This document shows, one piece after another, positions 8,362 through 16,270 of a stretch of DNA of 64,000 nucleotides. The notes below the pieces were generated by a model, which saw nothing but the letters and a program-made list of their open reading frames with translations, ran no database searches and was not told the origin of the DNA. Where the stretch lies: contig JBFWVA010000004.1 in assembly GCA_050246995.1 (NCBI GenBank), positions 315,260-379,259 on the forward strand, given 5' to 3'. Origin of the DNA: SHVO01 sp050246995 (GTDB lineage: Bacteria > Pseudomonadota > Alphaproteobacteria > Rhodospirillales > Rhodospirillaceae). Position 1 is the stretch's first letter; every line of letters starts with the position of its first letter. A program made the translations under genes and the position numbers.

Positions 8362-8571
8362 ATGATTTTCGTTTCCAAGCTGAAGTGTCCAGGCTGCGGA
8401 CACAGCGGAACCGCCGAATGGAAGGCGTACCGCCCTAAATTCCTCCGCGAACTCAGGGCCGTCAGCGGCCGGTTCATCGCCGGCGGCGCGGGACGCAATA
8501 CCGCGTTCCAGTGCGAAGGCTGCCGCTGTATCGCCGAGACCATCGAAGACATCGCGGCGGCGCGCGCTTAA
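8362..8571 (+). CDS. Small zinc-ribbon-like protein
   Basis: 69 residues with two Cys pairs, CPGCGH near the N-terminus and CEGCRC about 45 residues later, the pattern of a small zinc ribbon. Between them lies a basic segment (KAYRPKFLRELRAVSGRF). It starts with ATG after a purine-rich GAGTGACGTAAG. It stands alone between the fixK terminator and the TPR-methyltransferase gene. I know no function; zinc binding and contact with nucleic acid or protein are inference. Confidence 0.6.
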   Translation: MIFVSKLKCPGCGHSGTAEWKAYRPKFLRELRAVSGRFIAGGAGRNTAFQCEGCRCIAETIEDIAAARA

Positions 8572-8652
8572 ACGTCCGGCGCCGCGAAAGCGTCTTGCAA
8601 AGCCTTTCGACTGCGGGTCCTCTACCCTAGGGACGACGGGGGGAGAGCGGAC

Positions 8653-10221
8653 GTGGGTTCGGCCGATATAACATCGAACGCGGCGACGAACGCGATCGTG
8701 CAGCGGGCCAAAGCCGCGGCGGCGGACAAAGCCGTCCAGGTCGAGGCGCTCACCGCGCTCGCCGCGCGAGGGGCATTCGAGCCCGCGTCCGGCATCGCCC
8801 ACGCCGCGCTGTCCCGGTTCCCTGAAAGCCCGGCGGTCAATCTGGCGGCATTGCGAATCTTCAGCGCTCTGAACGACCGCGAGTCTGCGGCCACCGCCGC
8901 TAAGCTGCTCTGCCGGCATCGCCCCGGTGCGCCGGGGGCGTGGGAGCGATGGGCCGTTCATGCGATCAAGGCGGGCCATTTCGAGGATGCGCGCGTGGCC
9001 TTCAAAGCCGCGGTCGAGCGCACGCCAGAGGCCCCCATGCTGTGGAATGGCCTCGCAGACTCCGCCATCCAGTGCGCCGCATTGTCCGAGGCCGAGGCGG
9101 CGCTGCGCCGGTCCCTTGAACTCGACCCGCGCCAGGCGCCCACCGCGGGCCAATTGGGGCGTTTGTTGATGAAGCGCGGTGCTCTGGCGGAAGCCGAACG
9201 ATGGCTGACCCATTCCATCGACTGCGGACCGGAGATCGTGGCCGTGTACATCAACTTGGCCGCCGTACGGCTCAGACTGAAACGCCCGAAAGACGCGCTT
9301 GCAGCGGCGGCGGCAGGCGCGCGCATGGCGCCGAAGGTCGCCAACGGTCACACCATCCTCGGCCAAGTGCTGGTCGAGATGGAGCAATATGAGCGCGCGG
9401 CGGACTCTTTCCGCACCGCGCTCGCATGCGACCCCGTGCATGCGGACGCGTCTTATGGCTTGGCGCGGGCGCTGGCGAAAGCGGGACATCCAGAGCGCGC
9501 GGTCGCGGCTGTCGACACTTATCTTGCCCTAAGACCGCACGATGCACAGGCCATCCACATGCGCCGGGCCTGGGCGCGCGAACCCGTGACCTCGGCGCCG
9601 GATGACTATGTACGTATGCTGTTCGACGGTGTCGCCGATCATTTCGACGATCATCTCGAAGGCGCGCTGGCCTACGATGCGCCGCACCGCGCCGCGGCGC
9701 TTCTGAAGGAAATCCACCCCGCCCGGGACCGGTTTCAAGCGCTATGCGATATCGGGTGTGGAACCGGCCTGATGGCCAAGGCGCTGGCGGAACACTACGC
9801 CATTCCCGCACGTGTCGGCGTGGACTTGTCGACGCAAATGCTCGCTCAGGCGCGCGCGAAGGCGCTTTATTCGGAACTCATCGCCGGTGAAGGCGTCGCC
9901 ACGCTTGCCGGGCTGGAGCGCCGCTTCGATCTGATCACGGCCCTCGATATGTTGATCTATGTCGGCGACGCCGGACCTTTCCTGCGGGAGGCCGCGCGGC
10001 GGCTCGCGCTTGGCGGCGCACTCGCGGTGTCGCTCGAAACCGCCGACGACGTCACCGATGTGCGCCTGGAACTCACGGCGCGCTTCTCGCACAACAAGGC
10101 GCACGTCATCGCCCAGGCCCAAAAAGAAGGACTACGTCTCACGCGCGGCATTGATGTCGCGCTGCGCCGGGAAGCCGGCGTTGACGTGAAAGGCTATATC
10201 GCGGTCTTTGCGCGCGTGTAG
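8653..10221 (+). CDS. TPR protein fused to a SAM-dependent methyltransferase
   Basis: 522 residues. About residues 1-310 are tandem tetratricopeptide helices (for example ALSEAEAALRRSLELDPRQAPTAGQLGRLLMKRG). The C-terminal 210 residues are a Rossmann methyltransferase with motif I LCDIGCGTGLMAKAL, motif II acidic VGVDLS and motif IV LITALDMLIYVGD. The GTG start follows GGGGGAGAG, a strong ribosome site. Such TPR-methyltransferase fusions are common in alphaproteobacteria but their substrates are mostly unknown. It is convergent with the small secreted-protein gene, 3 bases away. Confidence 0.85.
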   Translation: MGSADITSNAATNAIVQRAKAAAADKAVQVEALTALAARGAFEPASGIAHAALSRFPESPAVNLAALRIFSALNDRESAATAAKLLCRHRPGAPGAWERWAVHAIKAGHFEDARVAFKAAVERTPEAPMLWNGLADSAIQCAALSEAEAALRRSLELDPRQAPTAGQLGRLLMKRGALAEAERWLTHSIDCGPEIVAVYINLAAVRLRLKRPKDALAAAAAGARMAPKVANGHTILGQVLVEMEQYERAADSFRTALACDPVHADASYGLARALAKAGHPERAVAAVDTYLALRPHDAQAIHMRRAWAREPVTSAPDDYVRMLFDGVADHFDDHLEGALAYDAPHRAAALLKEIHPARDRFQALCDIGCGTGLMAKALAEHYAIPARVGVDLSTQMLAQARAKALYSELIAGEGVATLAGLERRFDLITALDMLIYVGDAGPFLREAARRLALGGALAVSLETADDVTDVRLELTARFSHNKAHVIAQAQKEGLRLTRGIDVALRREAGVDVKGYIAVFARV

Positions 10222-10224
10222 CGC

Positions 10225-10716
10225 CTACGGCACGATCAGCCGCCAAGCCGGTTTCGCGGGCGCATTCTTGGCTTTCGGCTTCGGCTTCACGCCCGGCAGC
10301 GGCGTGCCGTCGAAATTCTCCTCCAGCCACCAGCCGGCGGTACGGCCCTCGCCATGCGGTTCATATGGGCGGTCGTAATAGAACGTGTAGACGGGCTTGC
10401 CCTTATACGCCCACTGCTTGCGTCCGTCCGCGCGCTGCACAATCGTCCACTCGCCGGTCGGCGTCGCATGCTCCGGCGCGCGGATGATCGGCCACACGGC
10501 AGCGCACACCTCGTCGCAATTGGACTTACCGTCCTCATCGCCTTCGAACGTGTAGAGCGGCAGGAAAGCGGGGAAAGACTTATACACCCACGTGGCGCCG
10601 TCGCGTCCCAACGCGACCTCGCCCGGATGATTGGGATTGGGATCGCCTTCGGCCGCGCGCGCAGGGGCGATCGCCAACAAACACACCGCGCTGAACGCGA
10701 GAAGAGCGGCACGCAT
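10225..10716 (-). CDS. Secreted protein with repeats of the Yx(F/W/Y)xxD type
   Basis: 163 residues with a signal peptide (MRAALLAFSAVCLLAIAPARA, cut near ARA/AEG) and no lipobox. Two related segments follow: PLYTFEGDEDGKSNCDEVCAAVWPII, and KPVYTFYYDRPYEPHGEGRTAGWW. They resemble the secreted repeat of unknown function (COG4315-like), with a CxxxC pair likely disulphide-bonded outside the cytoplasm. It is the last gene of a leftward group, 11 bases after the TetR-type gene. Function unknown. Confidence 0.75.
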   Translation of the reverse strand: MRAALLAFSAVCLLAIAPARAAEGDPNPNHPGEVALGRDGATWVYKSFPAFLPLYTFEGDEDGKSNCDEVCAAVWPIIRAPEHATPTGEWTIVQRADGRKQWAYKGKPVYTFYYDRPYEPHGEGRTAGWWLEENFDGTPLPGVKPKPKAKNAPAKPAWRLIVP

Positions 10717-10727
10717 CAAGATGTATC

Positions 10728-11357
10728 CTACGCTGCTTCGGTTTGCGGCCGCCTGAACCCGCGGAATCGCGCGAGGCTTTCCGCTCGCTCCAGCGCCCGA
10801 TCGAGCGCCGCCATGGTTTTGGCGAGATCGGCGCTTTCGTCGTCCATCCACGCCTTGAGCGCGCAGGCGAGGACCACTTTGAGACCTTGAATGCGCGCGC
10901 AGCCGAACAGGCCGTCCGGCGAGACACCGGCGGCGGACAACATCATCGCCGCGCTGCGGTCGGCGCGGCACAGCGCGACACCCAGGGCCGGCGGGTCGAA
11001 GCGCGCGCCGGCGACGACGGCGCACAGACCCTCGCGGTTCGCGTTCATCGCGTCGAAACGCTTCATGGCGATTTCAAATAGGCGGTCACGCACGCTATCG
11101 GCGTCGTCGCGCGCCGTCACGCCGTCGAGCATGCGCGCATCCAGCCGGTCGAAGATCTTTGCGACGAGATGCGCCCGCGTCGGCGCCGCGATCAGGGCCG
11201 CCGCCAGCGGCAAGCCGGCCCGCGCGGCCACCGCCGACATGGAGACGTTCCGCCACCCCAGCGCTGCCGCCTCGGCAAGCCCCGCATCCACGATGCGGTC
11301 GGCCTCGGTGGACGCGCTCTGGGGTTTGGCTGTCTTGCTGGTGGGTTTCTTGGCCAT
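10728..11357 (-). CDS. TetR-family protein with a COQ9-like C-terminal half
   Basis: 209 residues. After a Lys/Ser-rich leader, residues 20-65 form a TetR-type helix-turn-helix (ADRIVDAGLAEAAALGWRNVSMSAVAARAGLP). The C-terminal part (KVVLACALKAWMDDESADLAKTMAALDRAL) resembles the COQ9/TetR ubiquinone-associated fold. The ATG at 11357 follows GGGAGGTCCAG, so I prefer it to the upstream ATG at 11375. It lies in the leftward ybjN-proC group, 18 bases after proC. It may be a DNA-binding regulator or a lipid-binding COQ9-like protein; sequence alone does not decide. Confidence 0.75.
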   Translation of the reverse strand: MAKKPTSKTAKPQSASTEADRIVDAGLAEAAALGWRNVSMSAVAARAGLPLAAALIAAPTRAHLVAKIFDRLDARMLDGVTARDDADSVRDRLFEIAMKRFDAMNANREGLCAVVAGARFDPPALGVALCRADRSAAMMLSAAGVSPDGLFGCARIQGLKVVLACALKAWMDDESADLAKTMAALDRALERAESLARFRGFRRPQTEAA

Positions 11358-11375
11358 CTGGACCTCCCGCCTCAA

Positions 11376-12194
11376 CTAACCTGCCAGTTCCTTCGAACGC
11401 TTCGTCGCCGCGGCGACGGCGCGCGCGAACAAAGGCTTCATGCCGCCCTCGGCCATCAGAACGTTCAGGGCCGCCTCGGTGGTTCCACCGGGGCTGGTGA
11501 CATTCTTGCGAAGAACGGCGGGATCGGTCTCACCGACTTCGAGTAGTGCGCCGGAACCCGCGACCGTCGCCCGCGCGAGTTGCGCGGCGAGATCGGGCGA
11601 GAGGCCCGCTTCGATGGCGGCGTCGCGCAAGCACTCGGTCAGCAGGAACACATAGGCCGGGCCGCTGCCCGAAACAGCGGTCACCGCATCCATCTGGGCT
11701 TCGTCGCCAATCCAAGTCACCTGACCCACCGCGCTCATGACGACCTCGCAAACCCGCGCTTGCACTTCACTGACGGTCGGCGCCGCATAAAGCACGCTGA
11801 TTGCTTTTCCCACGGCCGCCGGTGTGTTCGGCATCGCGCGCACCACGGCGGCTGCATCCCCCAGGTGTCCCCGGAAATATGATGTGGGCTTGCCCGCGAG
11901 CACCGACAGGTAAACCGGCTGCTGCGATGTGAAAGACTTATAGGCGGGCACCACCTGATCGGCCATTTGCGGCTTCACGGCGAAGACAATGACGTCCGGG
12001 CGGAAGTCGCTCGGGACATCGCTCATGTGCGGCAATACGGTCAGCGCACGGTGGTCTGAACAGGCCGTGACGCTGTCGCGTCCCGCGGGCTCGACAACGA
12101 TGGCGTCAACGGGCGAGAGACCGCGCTTGAACCAGCCCGCTAAAAGGGCGCCGCCCATCTTGCCGCAGCCGACGAGGAGAATTGTACCTTGCAT
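11376..12194 (-). CDS. proC: Pyrroline-5-carboxylate reductase
   Basis: 272 residues. It catalyses the last step of proline synthesis, P5C plus NAD(P)H to proline, in the cytoplasm. It has an N-terminal Rossmann fold with ILLVGCGKMGGALLAGW, and the C-terminal dimerisation region VTAVSGSGPAYVF...PGGTTEAAL that is diagnostic of ProC. Length is normal. It follows ybjN and precedes the TetR/COQ9-like gene on the same strand, an arrangement seen in many alphaproteobacteria. Confidence 0.95.
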   Translation of the reverse strand: MQGTILLVGCGKMGGALLAGWFKRGLSPVDAIVVEPAGRDSVTACSDHRALTVLPHMSDVPSDFRPDVIVFAVKPQMADQVVPAYKSFTSQQPVYLSVLAGKPTSYFRGHLGDAAAVVRAMPNTPAAVGKAISVLYAAPTVSEVQARVCEVVMSAVGQVTWIGDEAQMDAVTAVSGSGPAYVFLLTECLRDAAIEAGLSPDLAAQLARATVAGSGALLEVGETDPAVLRKNVTSPGGTTEAALNVLMAEGGMKPLFARAVAAATKRSKELAG

Positions 12195-12254
12195 GGATGC
12201 GACGATAGCACCGGCAGTGAGGTGCTTGAAAGGTGTGACCCAACCAATCGGATC

Positions 12255-12355
12255 GTCATCCTTGCGCCCGCAGGGCGCGAGGATCCAGGGGTCATGGTTT
12301 TATAACCCGGAAACGAGAAACCCCTGGATCCTCGGCGCTACGCGCCAAGGACGAC
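12255..12355. repeat. Inverted pair of REP-like palindromic units
   Basis: Two units face each other across 28 bp. The left begins GTCATCCTTGCGCCC and ends AGGATCCAGGGG; the right is its near reverse complement (CCCCTGGATCCT ... AAGGACGAC). Each unit has its own internal GC-rich hairpin. Related units occur at 17066-17101 and 60635-60755. The arrangement looks like a bacterial interspersed mosaic element. It fills the space between ybjN and proC. Confidence 0.8.
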
Positions 12356-12364
12356 GCAGGAAGG

Positions 12365-12868
12365 TTACGCTTCGCCGACCGTATCCAGCAGCGAGCTGGC
12401 GATGGCGTCTTCGGCGGTGCGGCCGCCCCAGATCACGAACTGGAAGGCCGGGTAGTAGCGCTCGCACTCGGCCACGGCGAGATCCATCAGCTCGCTGATG
12501 AGATCGCTGTCAAGCCGGTCCGGCAGGCGCACCGTGTGGCGGAACATCGGGATGCCCTCTTCCACCCAAATGGCGAAGTGGCCCATCCAGAGACGCTCAT
12601 TGAGCTTGGCGAGCAGCTCGTAAACCTGCGCCATCAGTTTGGATTGCACCCGCATATCGAGGGCGCACGAGAAGTGGAGGGCTTTCAGGTCCTCAGACCA
12701 TGCGAAGAACATGCCGTAGTCGCACCAGGACCCCGGGGCTTCCACCGCGAGCTCGGATTCGCAGCGGCGATCGTGCACCCATTCCTTACCGGCAATGAAT
12801 TCTTCGATGAAATCGATGGGGTTGCTGACGCTAGTGGACTGGCGGCGAAGCGTATCTTTGGACTGCAA
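12365..12868 (-). CDS. YbjN domain-containing protein
   Basis: 167 residues matching the alphaproteobacterial YbjN family (type III secretion chaperone-like fold): NPIDFIEEF...WVHDR near the N-terminus, LHFSCALDMRV, and a C-terminal DLAVAECERYYPAFQFVIWGG. The start is TTG at 12868, supported by GAGGGGAGGG six bases upstream and lack of a better ATG. Family members are cytoplasmic, of unclear role, linked in E. coli to stress and motility. It heads the leftward group with proC. Confidence 0.85.
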   Translation of the reverse strand: MQSKDTLRRQSTSVSNPIDFIEEFIAGKEWVHDRRCESELAVEAPGSWCDYGMFFAWSEDLKALHFSCALDMRVQSKLMAQVYELLAKLNERLWMGHFAIWVEEGIPMFRHTVRLPDRLDSDLISELMDLAVAECERYYPAFQFVIWGGRTAEDAIASSLLDTVGEA

Positions 12869-13021
12869 AAGACCCTCCCCTCATACCAAAACGCGGGTCT
12901 GGACCCCGACCCATTCCCTGGGCCGATCCCTTGAATAACAAGGGTACAGATTCAAGATATAGTAGGGGAAAAATGCTCGCAATACAAAATAGCGAGGAAA
13001 TCCGCCGAGTCGCGTAATTCT

Positions 13022-13030
13022 TGTGGATAA
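13022..13030 (-). promoter_or_regulatory. Exact DnaA-box match in the spacer before ybjN
   Basis: TGTGGATAA is the reverse complement of the strong DnaA box TTATCCACA. Two GANTC sites (13007-13011, 13042-13046) flank it. The surrounding 213-bp spacer (12869-13081) is AT-rich and also holds CCCTTG-AATAA-CAAGGG. A single box does not make an origin; a cell-cycle-linked promoter element is possible. Confidence 0.35.
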
Positions 13031-13081
13031 GTCAAATGTGAGAGTCGATGCAACGCTTTACGCGCGAGAGCGTACGCGCAT

Positions 13082-13330
13082 TTACTTCGCAAGTTTGCTT
13101 TCGAGTTCAGCAACACGCGCGGCGAGCCGCTCCTGCTCCGCGCGCGCTTCGGCGGCCATCGCGCGCACCACGTCGAACTCTTCCCGGCGCACGTAGCCGC
13201 CGTCCGCCATCACGCGCTCGAGCCGGTCGCGAATCATGGCTTCAATCTCCTGCTTCAGACCCGACAGCGCGCTCAAAGCGCCGCCCGACAGACGCGCGAG
13301 ATCATCGAAGATACGATTTTGCGATTGCAT
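13082..13330 (-). CDS. ubiK: UbiK family ubiquinone accessory factor (BMFP domain)
   Basis: 82 residues, almost wholly helical, with a C-terminal coiled coil (AMAAEARAEQERLAARVAELESKLAK). The N-terminal QNRIFDDLARLSGGALSALSGLKQEIEAMIRDRLE is the BMFP/UbiK signature. Enterobacterial UbiK binds UbiJ lipids and aids aerobic ubiquinone synthesis; alphaproteobacterial homologues are assumed similar. It is divergent from hldD across 74 bases. Confidence 0.85.
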   Translation of the reverse strand: MQSQNRIFDDLARLSGGALSALSGLKQEIEAMIRDRLERVMADGGYVRREEFDVVRAMAAEARAEQERLAARVAELESKLAK

Positions 13331-13404
13331 CGTGGCTCTCCATCGACTTGCTTGGCGATAATATCGGCTCGGGCCAACGCCGAAGCAACCTATATAGTGT
13401 GATC

Positions 13405-14385
13405 ATGTACATCGTCACCGGCGGCGCCGGCTTCATCGGTTCGAATCTCGTCGCGGTCCTGGAAGAGCGCGGCCTCGGCCCCGTGACCGTGGTCGACCGC
13501 TGCGAGAACGATCACAAGACGCGCAACTTGGCGAAACGCAACGCCCAACGGGTGCCGCCGGAGTTTATGCCCAATCACCTCGCCGAACGCACCGGTGAGA
13601 TCAAGGGCGTGTTTCATCTCGGCGCCCTGACATCGACCACCGAGCGCGATGTCGCGAAACTGACCGAAGTGAACGTACATCTCAGTCAGGACCTATGGCG
13701 CTGGTGCGCGAAACATAACGTTCCGTTCATTTACGCGTCCTCGGCGGCGACGTACGGCGACGGCAAAGCGGGCTTCAAGGACGACGACAGCCTCGCCGCT
13801 CTTGCGCACCTGCATCCCCTCAACCCCTACGGCGACAGCAAACATACGTTCGATCTGTGGGTCGCCGAACAGGTCGCCAAGAACGAGTCTGCGCCCCCGC
13901 GCTGGGCCGGCGTGAAGTTCTTCAACGTCTACGGCCCGAACGAATTCCACAAAGGGTCTCAGGCAAGCCTGGTGCCGCAGGTTCATGCGAAGGCGGCCAA
14001 GGGCGAGGCTTATCCCCTCTTCCGTTCGCACAACCCGGCTTATGCGGACGGCGGCCAAATGCGCGACTTCATTTTTGTGGAAGATTGCTGCGACGTGATG
14101 CTGTGGCTGTACGAACTCGCGCCCGCGAACGGCATTTTCAATCTCGGAACAGGCAAAGCCCGCTCTTTCATCGACCTCGCGGGCGCGGTTTACCGGGCTT
14201 TGGGCCGCGAACCTGTGATCGCCTGGCGCGACACGCCCGCAGACATCCGCGGTCAATATCAGTATTTTACCGAGGCGCGCATGGACCGCCTGCGCGGCCT
14301 TGGTTACACGGCGCCGTTCACCTCGCTCGAGGACGGCGTCGCGAAAACCGTGAAGATCCTCTCGCAGCCTGATCCCTACAGGTAA
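13405..14385 (+). CDS. hldD: ADP-L-glycero-D-manno-heptose 6-epimerase
   Basis: 326 residues, an extended short-chain dehydrogenase that makes the heptose donor for the lipopolysaccharide core. The NADP-binding TGGAGFIGSN lies at the N-terminus, followed by YASSAATYGDG and the catalytic YGDSK. The segment GQMRDFIFVEDCCDVMLWL is typical of HldD. The ATG at 13405 starts at the Rossmann strand, as in the family; open frame further upstream is not part of the gene. It lies 2 bases before lgt. Closely related sugar epimerases are the only real alternative. Confidence 0.88.
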   Translation: MYIVTGGAGFIGSNLVAVLEERGLGPVTVVDRCENDHKTRNLAKRNAQRVPPEFMPNHLAERTGEIKGVFHLGALTSTTERDVAKLTEVNVHLSQDLWRWCAKHNVPFIYASSAATYGDGKAGFKDDDSLAALAHLHPLNPYGDSKHTFDLWVAEQVAKNESAPPRWAGVKFFNVYGPNEFHKGSQASLVPQVHAKAAKGEAYPLFRSHNPAYADGGQMRDFIFVEDCCDVMLWLYELAPANGIFNLGTGKARSFIDLAGAVYRALGREPVIAWRDTPADIRGQYQYFTEARMDRLRGLGYTAPFTSLEDGVAKTVKILSQPDPYR

Positions 14386-14387
14386 CA

Positions 14388-15200
14388 ATGTTCGCCATCG
14401 CCTTTCCCGCCATCGACCCGGTTTTGATCCACATCGGGCCCATCGCCATCCGCTGGTATGCGCTGGCCTATATCGCCGGCCTTTTCGCGGGTGTCTGGTA
14501 CATCCGCTGGCAGGTGAAATTTCCGCCCGCATTAATGACCAAGGAACAGGTGGACGATCTGTTCCTGTGGATTCTCGGCGGCGTCATTCTCGGCGGACGC
14601 CTTGGCTACGTCCTCTTTTACAAGCCTGGTGAATACCTCAACGATCCGATCTCGATCTTCAAGACGTGGCAAGGCGGTATGTCGTTCCACGGCGGCCTTG
14701 TCGGCGTGATCATCGCGATTCTGTTGTTCGCGCGGTTCGCCAAGGTGAACAAATGGTACGTCGGCGATCATGTCGCCTGCGCGGTTCCGATCGGTCTTGG
14801 CCTCGGACGCCTCGCCAACTTCATCAACGGTGAATTGTGGGGCCGTCCCGCGCCGGACGTGCCGTGGGCGATGGTATTTCCGGGTGCCGGCGACATCCCG
14901 CGTCATCCCAGCCAGCTTTATCAAGCCTTCATGGAAGGCCTGCTCCTCTTCGTGATCGTCAATCTCCTGTGGCGTAACGAAGCGATCCGCCGCCGCCCCG
15001 GGATCATCATGGGATGTTTCCTTATCAGCTACGGCATCTTCCGCATCATCGGCGAGACTTTCCGCGAGCCCGACAATTTCATCGGCTTCCTGGCCGGGGG
15101 AACGACCATGGGACAATGGCTGAGCGTGCCGATGATCCTGTTCGGCCTCTTCAGCGTCTGGCGTGCACGCCGCGCCGGGCCTGTCCCGTCGGCGAAATGA
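14388..15200 (+). CDS. lgt: Prolipoprotein diacylglyceryl transferase
   Basis: 270 residues, an inner-membrane enzyme that moves diacylglycerol from phosphatidylglycerol to the lipobox Cys of prolipoproteins. About seven membrane segments; the family signature GRLGYVLFY...GGMSFHGGLVGVI and GLGRLANFINGELWGRP are intact, including the essential His of the HGG motif. Several lipoproteins nearby (17.1, 26.6, 26.9 kb) would be substrates. Its stop overlaps the next gene as ATGA. Confidence 0.96.
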   Translation: MFAIAFPAIDPVLIHIGPIAIRWYALAYIAGLFAGVWYIRWQVKFPPALMTKEQVDDLFLWILGGVILGGRLGYVLFYKPGEYLNDPISIFKTWQGGMSFHGGLVGVIIAILLFARFAKVNKWYVGDHVACAVPIGLGLGRLANFINGELWGRPAPDVPWAMVFPGAGDIPRHPSQLYQAFMEGLLLFVIVNLLWRNEAIRRRPGIIMGCFLISYGIFRIIGETFREPDNFIGFLAGGTTMGQWLSVPMILFGLFSVWRARRAGPVPSAK

Positions 15201-16270
15201 GCCCGGCCGACGCTCTGAAGGAACGTATCCGCCGCGAAGGGCCAATCTCCGTCGCCGACTATATCGACGTCTGCGCGAGCGCCTACTACGCGCAAGGGGG
15301 AGTCTTCGGCGCGGGCGGCGACTTCATCACAGCGCCCGAGATCAGTCAGGCCTTCGGGGAGATTGTCGGCCTATGGTGCGCCGTCACCTGGCAGGCGCTC
15401 GGCGCGCCGAAGACCTTCCGCTTGGTCGAGTGCGGCCCCGGGCGCGGCACCCTCATGGCCGATGCGCTGCGCGCCGCATCTCGCGTCCCCGGTTTTGCCG
15501 ATGCCGCGCGCATCCATTTGATCGAACGCAGCGCGAAGCTGCGCGAGAAACAACGCGAGGCGTTGAAAGGCGCGCTCGTAACCTGGCACGACGGCATCGA
15601 AGACGTGCCGGCGGGCCTCGCGATCATCGTCGCCAACGAATTCCTGGACGCGCTGCCAATCCGCCAGTGGGAAAAGACCGATCGCGGATGGATCGAACGG
15701 GCCGTTGATCTCGCCTCCGATGGCACATTCAAATTCACGCTGGGCGCCGCGCGCGATCTCGATATCCCGCTCGCCATGTCGGCCGATGCCGCTCCTGGCG
15801 CGATTTTCGAGACCTCGCCCGCGATCCTCGACTGGACACGCCGGACCGCAGCGCGGCTCACGGAACACGGCGGCGCGGCCCTCGTGATCGACTACGGTCA
15901 CACCAAGACCGCCATCGGCGACACCTTGCAGGCGGTAAAAGCCCACCGTTATCACAGCCCACTGGCCGACCCCGGCGAAGCCGATCTCACCGCCCATGTG
16001 GACTTCGAAGCCGTGGCCACGGCGGCGCGCGAAATGGGCGCGAAAGTCTTCGGCCCCACGCCGCAGGGCGCTTGGCTTAGCCGCCTCGGCATCGTGGTGC
16101 GCGCCGCGCAACTCGCCGCCGGCAAGGACGAACGGAAGGCAAAAGAAATCCGCGGCGCGGTCCAGCGCCTGGTCGCGCCTGACGGTATGGGCCTCCTGTT
16201 CAAGGTCCTCGCCTTCACAAATCCCGCTCTGGAAGCTTGTGAGGGTTTCGGCGAGGATGCCTCATCATGA
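15197..16270 (+). CDS. MidA/NDUFAF7-family SAM-dependent methyltransferase
   Basis: 357 residues. It shows PISVADYIDVCASAYYAQGGVFGAGGDFITAPEISQAFGE near the N-terminus and the SAM motif VECGPGRGTLMADAL. A conserved ANEFLDALPIRQW and a DYGH motif follow, all typical of COG1565. The mitochondrial homologue NDUFAF7 methylates an Arg of a complex I subunit; the bacterial substrate is not settled. The start at 15197 overlaps lgt by 4 bp and the stop overlaps pgeF by 4 bp, so the three are translationally coupled. Confidence 0.9.
   Translation: MSPADALKERIRREGPISVADYIDVCASAYYAQGGVFGAGGDFITAPEISQAFGEIVGLWCAVTWQALGAPKTFRLVECGPGRGTLMADALRAASRVPGFADAARIHLIERSAKLREKQREALKGALVTWHDGIEDVPAGLAIIVANEFLDALPIRQWEKTDRGWIERAVDLASDGTFKFTLGAARDLDIPLAMSADAAPGAIFETSPAILDWTRRTAARLTEHGGAALVIDYGHTKTAIGDTLQAVKAHRYHSPLADPGEADLTAHVDFEAVATAAREMGAKVFGPTPQGAWLSRLGIVVRAAQLAAGKDERKAKEIRGAVQRLVAPDGMGLLFKVLAFTNPALEACEGFGEDASS

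Noticed and set aside
13022..13030. Replication origin at the DnaA box
   Set aside because: Only one exact box, no repeat array, no dnaA, hemE or parAB neighbour.
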